Assembly (NCBI RefSeq): GCF_020511155.1
Contig: NZ_CP041216.1
Location: 3,596,001-3,660,000 of the forward strand
Length of the DNA stretch: 64,000 bases
Source: Shewanella glacialimarina
GTDB taxonomy: Bacteria; Pseudomonadota; Gammaproteobacteria; Enterobacterales; Shewanellaceae
Reading direction: 5' to 3'
Positions 55,692-64,000 of this stretch are shown one piece after another; position 1 is the first letter of the stretch, and each line of letters opens with the position of its first letter. Both the position numbers and the translations under genes were made by a program. Under the pieces are notes generated by a model. The model did not search any database. It saw nothing but the letters and a program-made list of their open reading frames with translations, and was not told the origin of the DNA.

Positions 55692-57761
55692 ATGAGAAAA
55701 TCCTTAATTGCCATCGCATTAGCAGGTACATTTTTAACTGCATGTGGCACATCAGACCCTAAGCAAACTAACAGCGCTATTGTAAAAGCCACACCTGCAG
55801 CAAAGGCAGAGTTAGGTGAATTTGGTATTGATTTAACCGCCCGTAACGAAGCGATTAAGCCAGGCGATGACTTTTTTATGTATGCCAGTGGCACTTGGTA
55901 TGACAACTTCGAAATGCCTGCAGATAAAACCCGCTATGGCGCATTCAGCCTATTGGCAGAACGCAGTGAAGATCAGGTTAAAGCGATTATCGATGACATT
56001 ACCAGTCGACAAAATTTAACCCCTGAAGAGCAATTAATTGCCAATTTTTACAATGCTTACATGGATACAGACACCATCAATAAACTTGGCGTATCACCTA
56101 TCCAGGCAACGCTTGATCAAATTAATGCCATTAAAAACACTGATGATTTAACAAAAGTGTTTGGTAATGCTTGGCTTAGCGATGCTGACTCACCTATATC
56201 TGGCGGCATGTGGTTTAATAGACTTGACCCTGATCAATATGAATTCACTATTGGCGCAAGCGGTTTAGGACTTCCCGACCGCTCATATTATTTAGAAGAC
56301 ACTGAACGCTTTAGTCACATTCGCAGTGCTTATGTGAGTCATATTGCTGAAATGCTTGCATTTGCAGGTATCAAAGATGGCCAGGCCCGTGCTGAAGCTA
56401 TTTTGGCGCTTGAAATCCAAATTGCACAAGGTCAGTGGCCACGTGAAAAACGTCGCGATCGTGATCTGACACTTAATCAAATCAAACGTGCTGATTTAGC
56501 AAAAGAGTATCCAGACTTTAATTGGGATCTTTTCTTTGAACAGACGGGTTACAGTATTCCACAACTAAATGTGGCTCAGCCAGAGCCCATTAAGGCTATG
56601 ATTGTATTAATCAATCAGCAGCCAATTAATGTGTGGCAGGATTATTTAACCTACCATACCCTAAGCAATAACGCAGGTTTGCTAGCTGAAGAGGTGTTTA
56701 ACGCTAACTTTGCTTTTTATGGCAAAGAGCTAGATGGCCAAGAAGAGCCTCGTCCACGCTGGAAACGTGCCGTTGATGAAATGTCAGCCACTGAATCACT
56801 GGGGTTCGCTATTGGTAAAGTGTATGTTGAACGGTATTTCCCTGAATCATCAAAAGCAAAGATGGCCGATTTAGTTGAAAACCTTCGTACAGCGCTAGGG
56901 CAACGTATTGATGGTTTAGATTGGATGAGTGGCGACACAAAAGTCAATGCCCACGCTAAACTGGCGGCATTTAAGCCTAAAATTGGCTATCCGGATGTAT
57001 GGCAAACATTTGATGGTTTAACCCTTTCAAACCAAGATTTAGTAGGTAATATCCATAAACTACGTCAATATTTTCATGCTGACAGCGTAGCGACCGAACT
57101 TGAAAAAACAGACCGCAATCGTTGGGGTATGACACCGCAATATGTTAATGCTTACTACAACAGTTCATTTAATGAAATTGTGTTCCCTGCCGCTATTTTA
57201 CAACCGCCATTTTTTGACCCTAATGCAGACCCAGCAGTTAACTATGGCAGTATTGGTGCGGTGATAGGTCATGAGATGGGCCACGGGTTTGATGACCAAG
57301 GCTCTAAATCAGATGCCAATGGTATTCAACGTAACTGGTGGACAGATTCTGATCGCGCTGCATTTGAAGCAAAAGCTGATCAACTCGCCGCACAATACAG
57401 TCTATACGAGCCAATTACGGGTCATTTTGTCAATGGTCGCAATAGCCTAGGTGAAAACATTGGCGATGTAGGTGGCTTGGCAATGGCTTACCACGCTTAC
57501 CAGTTAAGCTTAAATGGTAAAGAGGCGCCGGTTATTAATGGCGTCACGGGCGATCAACGTTTCTTCCTTGCATGGGCACAAGTGTGGAAAGAAAAGCGTA
57601 CCGAACAAAGCATGTTAAGCCAACTGAAAGCTGGCACCCATGCACCGGGCCATTACCGTGCATTAGCGCCTCGTAACCACGATGCTTGGTACAAAGCGTT
57701 TGATGTTAAACCTGGCGACAAGCTATATTTACCTGAAGATCAACGCGTACGTATTTGGTAG
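55692..57761 (+). CDS. pepO: M13-family metalloendopeptidase PepO, lipoprotein
   Basis: Neprilysin-type zinc oligopeptidase of about 689 residues. The signal MRKSLIAIALAGTFLTAC ends in a lipobox. The zinc site HEMGH begins at about 527 (IGHEMGHGFDDQGSKSD), and the third ligand Glu lies in ENIGDVGG. VNAYYNSSFNEIVFPAAILQPPFF is the family substrate-cleft motif. The ATG at 55692 is chosen because the signal peptide begins there; a longer frame opens at 55587. It degrades exported peptides in the envelope. Confidence 0.92.
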   Translation: MRKSLIAIALAGTFLTACGTSDPKQTNSAIVKATPAAKAELGEFGIDLTARNEAIKPGDDFFMYASGTWYDNFEMPADKTRYGAFSLLAERSEDQVKAIIDDITSRQNLTPEEQLIANFYNAYMDTDTINKLGVSPIQATLDQINAIKNTDDLTKVFGNAWLSDADSPISGGMWFNRLDPDQYEFTIGASGLGLPDRSYYLEDTERFSHIRSAYVSHIAEMLAFAGIKDGQARAEAILALEIQIAQGQWPREKRRDRDLTLNQIKRADLAKEYPDFNWDLFFEQTGYSIPQLNVAQPEPIKAMIVLINQQPINVWQDYLTYHTLSNNAGLLAEEVFNANFAFYGKELDGQEEPRPRWKRAVDEMSATESLGFAIGKVYVERYFPESSKAKMADLVENLRTALGQRIDGLDWMSGDTKVNAHAKLAAFKPKIGYPDVWQTFDGLTLSNQDLVGNIHKLRQYFHADSVATELEKTDRNRWGMTPQYVNAYYNSSFNEIVFPAAILQPPFFDPNADPAVNYGSIGAVIGHEMGHGFDDQGSKSDANGIQRNWWTDSDRAAFEAKADQLAAQYSLYEPITGHFVNGRNSLGENIGDVGGLAMAYHAYQLSLNGKEAPVINGVTGDQRFFLAWAQVWKEKRTEQSMLSQLKAGTHAPGHYRALAPRNHDAWYKAFDVKPGDKLYLPEDQRVRIW

Positions 57762-57835
57762 TGGATATGGGTATAGGTTGGCATAGTTTCGTGCCCGCTT
57801 GTTAAAGTATTCAACTAATCAGTAGCAACATAATT

Positions 57836-57870
57836 AAAATGCCAGTCAGCGAGTTGACTGGCATTTTTTT
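57836..57870. terminator. Bidirectional terminator between pepO and acuI
   Basis: Perfect 13-bp stem (57836-57848 with 57855-57867) and T-run to 57870, between convergent genes. Confidence 0.9.
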
Positions 57871-57916
57871 ATATACATCAATAACAGCTTCTAAGGTAGA
57901 AATTAAACTTTAGATG

Positions 57917-58912
57917 TTATCCATTGACGTCAACCACAATTCTACCTCTGATTTTACCCGCCATTAAATCTTCGGCTGCTTGTATTACTCCGTTCAGATT
58001 TATCTCTGTTGAAATATTATCAAACATAGCCTGTTCACTTGGATTAGCGAAAATCTCACCTAAACGCTGCCAGGCTTCTTCTCTATCACTAATAGGGCGC
58101 ATAACACTGTCAATACCAGCCAATGTCACCCCCCGTAGAATAAATGGCATAACGGTTGCGGGCAGATCCATACCTTGAGCTAAACCACAGGCAGCAACTG
58201 TGCCACCATATTTAATGCTCGCGCAAATATTGGCCAGAGTGTGACTACCAACAGAATCAACCGCTCCCGCCCAACGCTCTTTGGCTAAGGGACGCCCTGG
58301 TTCAGAGAGTAATTGACGATCAATAACCTCTTTAGCCCCTAAGCCTTTTAGATAATCAACTTGATCAGCACGCCCTGTGGACGCAACTACCTGGTAACCT
58401 AGCTTGGCTAAAATAGCGATGGCAAAACTGCCGACGCCGCCATTAGCGCCGCTAACTAATATTTCACCTTTATCAGGAGTCACACCATTTTTTTCTAATG
58501 CTATGACACATAACATGGCGGTATATCCCGCTGTGCCAATGGCCATTGTTTGGCGAGCAGAAAACGCTTTAGGCAGCTTAATAAGCCAGTCACTTTTTAA
58601 TCGCGCTTTTTGGGCAAGTCCACCACAATGTACTTCACCCACACCAAAACCATTTAATAACACGGTATCGCCGACGACAAACTTATTACTATCAGATTGT
58701 TCCACTACGCCGACTAAATCAATCCCTGGCACCATAGGAAACTGTCTTACAACTGGGCCTTTACCCGTAATCGCTAAACCATCTTTGTAGTTCAATGTGC
58801 TGTATTGGACGTTAACCGTAACATCACCTTCTGGTAAAACTGACTCATCAATATCTTTTACTGCTGCGCGATAACCTTGCTCGTCTTCCTCAATTAACAT
58901 GCCACGAAACAT
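57917..58912 (-). CDS. acuI: Acrylyl-CoA reductase AcuI (YhdH family)
   Basis: Zinc-free medium-chain reductase of 331 residues. YSTLNYKDGLAITGKGPVVRQFPMVPGIDLVG at the N-terminus and LVSGANGGVGSFAIAILAKLGYQVVASTGR for NADPH binding are diagnostic of AcuI/YhdH. It reduces acrylyl-CoA to propionyl-CoA, detoxifying acrylate such as that from DMSP. GGAGG is 4 nt before the ATG at 58912. A TetR regulator of the AcuR type is directly upstream and a matching operator sits 12 nt before the start codon. No DMSP lyase gene is in the window. Confidence 0.88.
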   Translation of the reverse strand: MFRGMLIEEDEQGYRAAVKDIDESVLPEGDVTVNVQYSTLNYKDGLAITGKGPVVRQFPMVPGIDLVGVVEQSDSNKFVVGDTVLLNGFGVGEVHCGGLAQKARLKSDWLIKLPKAFSARQTMAIGTAGYTAMLCVIALEKNGVTPDKGEILVSGANGGVGSFAIAILAKLGYQVVASTGRADQVDYLKGLGAKEVIDRQLLSEPGRPLAKERWAGAVDSVGSHTLANICASIKYGGTVAACGLAQGMDLPATVMPFILRGVTLAGIDSVMRPISDREEAWQRLGEIFANPSEQAMFDNISTEINLNGVIQAAEDLMAGKIRGRIVVDVNG

Positions 58913-58924
58913 AAAACCTCCAAT

Positions 58925-58939
58925 TAGACCGATCGTCTA
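58925..58939. promoter_or_regulatory. Candidate AcuR operator upstream of acuI
   Basis: TAGAC-CGATC-GTCTA, a perfect 5-5-5 inverted repeat, shared over 14 bp with the site upstream of acuR. It lies just before the acuI ribosome binding site, a position suited to repression. Confidence 0.65.
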
Positions 58940-59029
58940 TTTAAATGTAAAAAATTTATAAAACCAATTCATGCTTCTATTAATACTACCTATTTACGGC
59001 TCATGACAAGCAAGTCTAGATAAGTGTAT

Positions 59030-59659
59030 TTAATGGAAACTTTTCATAAAAAAATCATAATAATCTTGTAAGGGTTGTGTATTTTGGACTAGCTTGGCTC
59101 GGCTGACTGCACCTTCCCAACCGACCCAAAAAATTTCAGCTAACTTGTCGCAATTAATAGACTGACTAATCTCATTATTAACTTGTGCGAGGGCAAAACA
59201 CAGGGACAATCGCTGCTGCCAACTTGCAAAAACAGTAATCAATTGCCGACGATAGCTCTCTGGTAGTAAATCGACTTCTTGACCTAAATTGCCAATCAAA
59301 CACCCACGCTTAAAATGGTACTTTTCCATACCAAGCTTAGCTTTATCAACAAATAAACTGAGCCGGTGGAGTGCGGGTAAAGACTCATCGGACAAACACT
59401 TATCTAACTGATACATAAAATAGGCGGCGTAGTTTTCAATCACAATTTGGCCGAAAACTTCTTTGCTGGAAAAATAGTGATAGAACGACCCCTTGGGCAC
59501 GCCCACTCTTTTTAAAATAAGATCAATACCCGAACCAGCAAAACCGGTTTCAGTTAATTGCTCTAGGCCGCTGCGGATTAATGCCGCTTTAGTATCTTGG
59601 TTGTCACGGTTGGCTTTTGGAGGGCGACCACGACGAGGCTTTACTGTTTCTATGTTCAT
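59030..59659 (-). CDS. acuR: TetR-family regulator, AcuR-like
   Basis: About 209 residues. The N-terminal PRRGRPPK and DNA-binding helices (GIDLILKRVGVPKGSFYHYFSSKE) are TetR-type. The ligand domain closely follows Rhodobacter AcuR: YHFKRGCLIGNLGQEVDLLPESYRRQL, FASWQQRLSLCFALAQ and AEIFWVGWEGAVSRAKL. AcuR represses the acu genes and is released by acrylate. It is on the same strand as acuI, which starts 117 nt later. The start could be the TTG at 59665; I used the ATG at 59659. Confidence 0.83.
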   Translation of the reverse strand: MNIETVKPRRGRPPKANRDNQDTKAALIRSGLEQLTETGFAGSGIDLILKRVGVPKGSFYHYFSSKEVFGQIVIENYAAYFMYQLDKCLSDESLPALHRLSLFVDKAKLGMEKYHFKRGCLIGNLGQEVDLLPESYRRQLITVFASWQQRLSLCFALAQVNNEISQSINCDKLAEIFWVGWEGAVSRAKLVQNTQPLQDYYDFFMKSFH

Positions 59660-59668
59660 CACCAATAA

Positions 59669-59683
59669 TAGACCGATCGTCTC
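59669..59683. promoter_or_regulatory. Candidate AcuR operator upstream of acuR
   Basis: TAGACCGATCGTCTC, identical to the acuI site in 14 of 15 positions, about 10 nt before the acuR start codon. It suggests autoregulation. Confidence 0.65.
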
Positions 59684-59815
59684 ATTAAATACCAGACATA
59701 AATATTCTGAATGTGATTAGCAATACAATTCCTCGCTTAAGGTCAACAATTTGATAGCAGATTTAATGACTCAACACCACTCACCAACTTAGCGCATCTG
59801 ACCCACCACAATAAA

Positions 59816-59847
59816 ACACGGACTAAATAAGCTTTTTTAGTCCGTGT
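59816..59847. terminator. Rho-independent terminator of the NfsB-like gene
   Basis: Perfect 12-bp stem (59816-59827 with 59836-59847) followed on the minus strand by TTTTATT, just downstream of the 59861 gene. Confidence 0.8.
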
Positions 59848-59860
59848 CAGGTTATGCTAA

Positions 59861-60520
59861 TTACAATACGGTAAAGATATCTTTTATCGGTAAACGTGAT
59901 TTAGGCAGACCATGATTATAATCCTCGCCCTCTTTGTGATATCCAATGGCTAATGCCACCTCAACCACATAACCGTTTAATTCTTGCTTAAACTCTTCAC
60001 CAATAAGCTCAGAGTCAACACCCTCCATAGGAGTTGAATCTATCCCTAAACGCCCTAATACATGCAGAGTATTGCCTAAGGCAATATAGGTTTGAGCCTT
60101 AGTCCATTCGCCATTAAAGCCAGCGTCATTAGTATTAGCTTCAGCAAAGGCAAAGGCACCATTAAGCATATTGTCATACATGTCTGCCGGCAAATGACCT
60201 GAGGACACTTCAACATCAACAACCTTGCGGTAATCATCTTTGGTATAAGCAGGATTATGTGCAAATAGAATAATATGTGAAGCTTCAGTTGCATGCGGCT
60301 GATTGAATTGATACTTGTTTGCAAAAGTATTATGCAAACGCTGCTTTGCCGCATCACTTTCAATAATAATGAACTTCCAAGGCTGCGAGTTAATTGAAGA
60401 CGCGGATAAACGCATAGCTTGTTGTAGCACTGCAATATTTTCAGCAGAGATACGTTTATTTGAATCGTATTTTTTTACGGTATAACGACGTTCTAAATCT
60501 TGAATAATTGGGTGAGACAT
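59861..60520 (-). CDS. nfsB: Oxygen-insensitive NAD(P)H nitroreductase, NfsB-like
   Basis: FMN-dependent nitroreductase of about 219 residues from MSHPIIQDLERRYTVKKYDS; GAGGAAA precedes the ATG at 60520. RRYTVKKYD, LSASSINSQPWKFIIIE and LGRLGIDSTPMEGVD match the NfsB/dihydropteridine reductase group, which reduces nitroaromatics and quinones. It lies close to acuR-acuI on the same strand but is separated by its own terminator. Confidence 0.87.
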   Translation of the reverse strand: MSHPIIQDLERRYTVKKYDSNKRISAENIAVLQQAMRLSASSINSQPWKFIIIESDAAKQRLHNTFANKYQFNQPHATEASHIILFAHNPAYTKDDYRKVVDVEVSSGHLPADMYDNMLNGAFAFAEANTNDAGFNGEWTKAQTYIALGNTLHVLGRLGIDSTPMEGVDSELIGEEFKQELNGYVVEVALAIGYHKEGEDYNHGLPKSRLPIKDIFTVL

Positions 60521-60688
60521 GGATGATTTCCTCATAGTGCTAGGTCAATGAGGAGAATAATAAAGGATTTAACACTGGTTTTTTAGTACCGTTAAATCCA
60601 ATATTAATGGACAATTTATACCTTAATAAAATGTCCATATCACTTGAAAACTAGTACGAAATCGCATCTGAAATTGGAATGTAGTGCC

Positions 60689-62272
60689 TTATTTGTCACC
60701 TAAAGTATTTACAGCAAAGCGCCTGATAATTGAACGAACTGCTGTAACGGAATCATGTAAATCATGACTCATTTGTAAAGATGTTTCCGATGACTCCTTG
60801 GTCGCTTCTGAAGCATCAGCTATTTCAATAATTTGCTGATTAATATGCTCCGCTACCGCACTTTGCTCCTCAACTGCTGCAGACATATCCATTGATAATT
60901 GAGTAATTAGCTCAACAGAATCACTGGTAGAAATCAGCTTTAACCTTGTTTTTTCAACAATTTCAACGCCTTGGGCAGCGGCTTGTTCACCTTTACCTGA
61001 AACTTCAAGTGCATTTTCAGCTCGTTGAGAAAGTATTTTTACAATATCGTGAATTTTATCTGTAGATTCACGGGTTTTTGAAGCTAATGCGCGTACTTCA
61101 TCAGCTACTACACTGAACCCTCGGCCTTGTTCTCCAGCTCTAGCCGCTTCAATCGCTGCGTTTAAGGCAAGTAAATTAGTTTGATCAGCAATATTAGAAA
61201 TTAAGCTCGCGGCTTGGCTAATTTCATTAGTTGAATCAACAAGCTCTTTAACCGTTTTAGCAATGTCTGTAACGGATATATTTAAATTATCTATCGATGC
61301 TTTAGCGGAGTTGGCTAACTCAGCACCTTCTTGAACCGTGACCTGAGCTTGTTTTGCACTTGATGCATTGCGCTCGACATTCCCCGCAACTTCTTGAATT
61401 GCGGTAGACATTTGAGTAATTGCCGAAGCAATTTGTTGAGTTGAATGACTTTGTAACGCCACGGCTTTTGCGGTGGTTTTAGCCTGCGCTTGTGTTTTAT
61501 CTGCAATAACATCTAAAGAACGAGCCGAATCTTCAATTCGAGTGAGTGCGGTTCTACAACGGGCGATTTCAGAACCTAACGCAAGCTTTGCTCTTGCCTT
61601 TCCCCCTATGTCATCAAAAAAAGTCATCGCTACGAGTAAGTCGTTAAATGAATCTGGACTTAAGGTATAAAGTTCACGCCAATCGGACTCATTACGATAA
61701 TAAGTCCAAATACACGATATCAGCATAGTCACTAGAATTAAAATACATTCAATCCCACCTCCCATTACAGCCGCAACAACACTCAATAGCATTAATGGTA
61801 ACCAAACAGATGTTAAAGACTTAATCAGTTGAAACGCATTGGCAATAATCTTTCTGGGAGGTAAATTATTTCTTAATCTGGCATACATGGTCTCTGCGCG
61901 TGCAATTTCAGATGGAAGAGCGCTCACTCTGACTGATTCATACCCAACGACTTTATTGTTCTCGAACACAGGTGTTACAAACGCACTGACCCAATAATGA
62001 TCACCATTCTTACGTCTATTTTTTACCAGCCCCATCCACACTTTCCCACTAGAAATGCAGGACCACATTTCTTTAAACACCGCACTAGGCATATCGGGGT
62101 GTCGAATAAGATTATGCGGTTTTCCAATCAACTCTTCACGTGTAAAACCGCTTACTTCAACAAATTCATCATTACAATAGGTAATATGGCCTCGGGCATC
62201 TGTACCAGAAATCAATCTAAAATGAGGCTTAAAAACGTGCAGTTTTTGTGTTACAGGTTGATTGTCACGCAT
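60689..62272 (-). CDS. Aer-like methyl-accepting chemotaxis protein with PAS domain
   Basis: Chemoreceptor of 527 residues. An N-terminal PAS domain (about 20-115: [35 protein letters not shown]) is of the Aer redox-sensing type. A hydrophobic hairpin (about 165-190) anchors it without a periplasmic domain. The signalling domain has the conserved tip [34 protein letters not shown]. In Aer the PAS domain binds FAD and reports electron flow. No other chemotaxis genes are adjacent. Confidence 0.9.
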   Translation of the reverse strand: MRDNQPVTQKLHVFKPHFRLISGTDARGHITYCNDEFVEVSGFTREELIGKPHNLIRHPDMPSAVFKEMWSCISSGKVWMGLVKNRRKNGDHYWVSAFVTPVFENNKVVGYESVRVSALPSEIARAETMYARLRNNLPPRKIIANAFQLIKSLTSVWLPLMLLSVVAAVMGGGIECILILVTMLISCIWTYYRNESDWRELYTLSPDSFNDLLVAMTFFDDIGGKARAKLALGSEIARCRTALTRIEDSARSLDVIADKTQAQAKTTAKAVALQSHSTQQIASAITQMSTAIQEVAGNVERNASSAKQAQVTVQEGAELANSAKASIDNLNISVTDIAKTVKELVDSTNEISQAASLISNIADQTNLLALNAAIEAARAGEQGRGFSVVADEVRALASKTRESTDKIHDIVKILSQRAENALEVSGKGEQAAAQGVEIVEKTRLKLISTSDSVELITQLSMDMSAAVEEQSAVAEHINQQIIEIADASEATKESSETSLQMSHDLHDSVTAVRSIIRRFAVNTLGDK

Positions 62273-62485
62273 ATTACATCCTTGATGTTTAGCCTAAAAT
62301 ACACTCTATGTCAGTAAAATATAGTCTAAATGGCTAATATTGAAATCTTCAGACCAACTTAGTGACTATTAATTAAAAATCTCATTGCCTGTATTTATAG
62401 CAATCGTCGCAAAAATAACTTTATGCATTACAGGCTTGAAACCATACTGACAAATATTTAGTCGCTTCGTGGTCAACTCTCTGAT

Positions 62486-63886
62486 CTAAAGCTCAATCAT
62501 AATATCGATTAATTGTGCATTATCTTCATCCGAGTCAAAGGTCGCAAATAGCAATTTTGTGCCTTCAGTTACCATCACGCTGTCAAAATTATCTTCTGCA
62601 TTTGGATAAAACTTTAAAAAATCAGACTTCAAAACTGGAATGTTATAACGTGCAAGCACAAGGTTAAAATCCTGTTTACTTTGCTCTTTAATAATAGATT
62701 CCGTCACTCTGATTCTGTTAACAATCCCCTTATCATTGACACCAAAAAGTAGATTTTCATTAGCAATAACCCAAACACCGTCAGCATTTAAGTTAACTTG
62801 GTTACTCCGCTGTTGATCGTCTAGCTGGTACATATCTTCGGTATTCATAGTAAAAAAATGGCTAACTTCAATAGAGTCTGTCGCGGTAAAATTAATATTT
62901 GCAGACTTTTTTTTATCACCTGATGGCAATATTGTAAAACCATTCAATAGAAGCTCAGCGTCCTTATATAGATCGACTTTAAAGCTTTCAAAGTCTAAAA
63001 ATAGTTGGGATGTGTCGCTATACACAATGGTCTCATCACCGTGCTGAACCAAATCGAGATTTTGGTTAACACTTTGATATGTGTCTCTATAATTGACATC
63101 GTTAATAAACCAATTATCAATATCATAGTTTTCACTAAACGCGATGAGATTTGTGCCATGGCTATTTAGAATAGCCTCATTTTTAGCAATACCTATCACT
63201 TTATTACTCTTTACATAAAACCATAGACTTCTGCCATAACCCAATATTTGGGTACCATCTTGGTCTAATAATCTAATACTTTCAGGCCCCATTTGAGCTT
63301 TTAATATAGATAGCGGATCGCCTAACATAACGCCATAAGCACCATTGACAGACACGCTTGCGCTAGGCGGCTTATGTTTATCGGCGCTGATCATTAAAGA
63401 TTTACTATTTGGTACAGCCAACACTACTGAAGTATCGGATAATAGAACTCTCATACCATTACTACCAAAGGGAGTCCGCTTAGTCGTAAGCTCCTTGTTA
63501 TCACAAAGTGTAATGTTTTTTGCTTCTATATTGACGTTGATTTTATAATTGTCATATTTATCTTCATCACTATTATCGGCCACTTTTTTAACAAAATCTA
63601 AGGTGAATAGTTGCTCAATAATAATGGCTTCAGCACCTGATTTTTTGCCATTTTGCTGAGCCACTAACAATGCATTTTTTATTGATTGCTCTCTAAAATC
63701 ATCAGCATTTAGCTTAGTAGTTACATCATCATTTTCATCATTTATAAAAGTTAACTGCTGATGATATTCACTTAAAATGATCGGTTCACACTTGGGAAAG
63801 TAATCAAGAATAGCAGGCAGCTCGCTTGCGAACGCGATATTAGACAGGCATGTGGACAAAATTGCATAGCGTAGTGGTTTAAACAT
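62486..63886 (-). CDS. Unknown secreted protein
   Basis: 466 residues with a cleavable signal peptide (MFKPLRYAILSTCLSNIAFAS). The rest is mostly beta-rich and acidic with few cysteines (KCEPI, LCDNKE). I find no catalytic motif and recognise no family. Segments such as GVMLGDPLSILKAQMGPESIRLLDQDGTQILGYGRSLWFYV show strand-turn patterns seen in beta-propeller-like or lipoprotein-carrier folds, but that is weak. It is monocistronic within the window. Confidence 0.7.
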   Translation of the reverse strand: MFKPLRYAILSTCLSNIAFASELPAILDYFPKCEPIILSEYHQQLTFINDENDDVTTKLNADDFREQSIKNALLVAQQNGKKSGAEAIIIEQLFTLDFVKKVADNSDEDKYDNYKINVNIEAKNITLCDNKELTTKRTPFGSNGMRVLLSDTSVVLAVPNSKSLMISADKHKPPSASVSVNGAYGVMLGDPLSILKAQMGPESIRLLDQDGTQILGYGRSLWFYVKSNKVIGIAKNEAILNSHGTNLIAFSENYDIDNWFINDVNYRDTYQSVNQNLDLVQHGDETIVYSDTSQLFLDFESFKVDLYKDAELLLNGFTILPSGDKKKSANINFTATDSIEVSHFFTMNTEDMYQLDDQQRSNQVNLNADGVWVIANENLLFGVNDKGIVNRIRVTESIIKEQSKQDFNLVLARYNIPVLKSDFLKFYPNAEDNFDSVMVTEGTKLLFATFDSDEDNAQLIDIMIEL

Positions 63887-64000
63887 AAATCATCCTTGAG
63901 AGTGTTTTTAGATCAACTATTCCATTTTAAAGTATGACCTTTTACTGAAATTAGACCTAATATGTAGTGCGTTTAAATATCGATAACGATTAAATATTTG

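Overview
The window looks like a chromosomal segment of a marine Shewanella (Gammaproteobacteria, AT-rich). The evidence is the nrfA/narQ/narP cluster, an Na+-pumping NADH:quinone reductase operon, cydDC, an acuR-acuI pair, many lipoproteins with typical gammaproteobacterial lipoboxes, and the gene content around fkpA and slyX. The genus is inferred from gene content, not from a database search. No rRNA, tRNA or CRISPR array was recognised.

Layout. 1-6.2 kb is nitrogen metabolism: a partial secreted protein, glnK-amtB read leftwards behind a candidate sigma-54 promoter with two NtrC-like sites, pentahaem nitrite reductase nrfA, and divergent narQ-narP with a candidate NarP site between them. 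6.4-16.8 kb is housekeeping and envelope: yacL, zntB, fkpA-like, a WD40 lipoprotein, slyX, a deformylase paralogue, a COG3014-type lipoprotein, lpoB, an M1 aminopeptidase lipoprotein and an EEP-family hydrolase. 16.9-22.4 kb has a DUF4397 lipoprotein, a CIA30-family protein, an HAD hydrolase, an intact IS982-family element inserted exactly at the stop codon of a nitroreductase gene, a Rossmann-fold protein and a small HTH protein. 22.5-28.4 kb is nqrABCDEF. 28.7-31.7 kb is an arsenate-resistance module (arsR, a GAPDH, arsJ) with an unusual 87-bp triplication of the gap/arsJ junction.

31.9-37.0 kb is the accessory part: a solitary periplasmic binding protein, two copies of a hairpin-forming repeat, the 3' end of a group II intron, a class C beta-lactamase-like serine hydrolase, and a four-copy tandem array (period about 273-288 bp), each copy keeping a small ORF behind a ribosome binding site. 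37.0-46.2 kb has cydDC, a DUF3626 protein, rhlE, a small membrane protein with a hexanucleotide repeat, and a Kef-type antiporter. 46.7-49.6 kb is a 964-residue single-pass protein with a long acidic low-complexity stalk and a C-terminal domain resembling a type IV pilin head. 49.7-64 kb has a small cysteine-containing membrane protein, a dicarboxylate/amino-acid symporter with a LysR regulator, a DUF885 hydrolase, an unknown protein with an internal duplication, pepO, acuI and acuR with matching operators, an NfsB-type nitroreductase, an Aer-like chemoreceptor and an unknown secreted protein.

The candidates I would chase first are the pilin-headed stalk protein (46697-49591), the small-ORF tandem array (35880-36995), and the repeated gap/arsJ junction (30290-30545).
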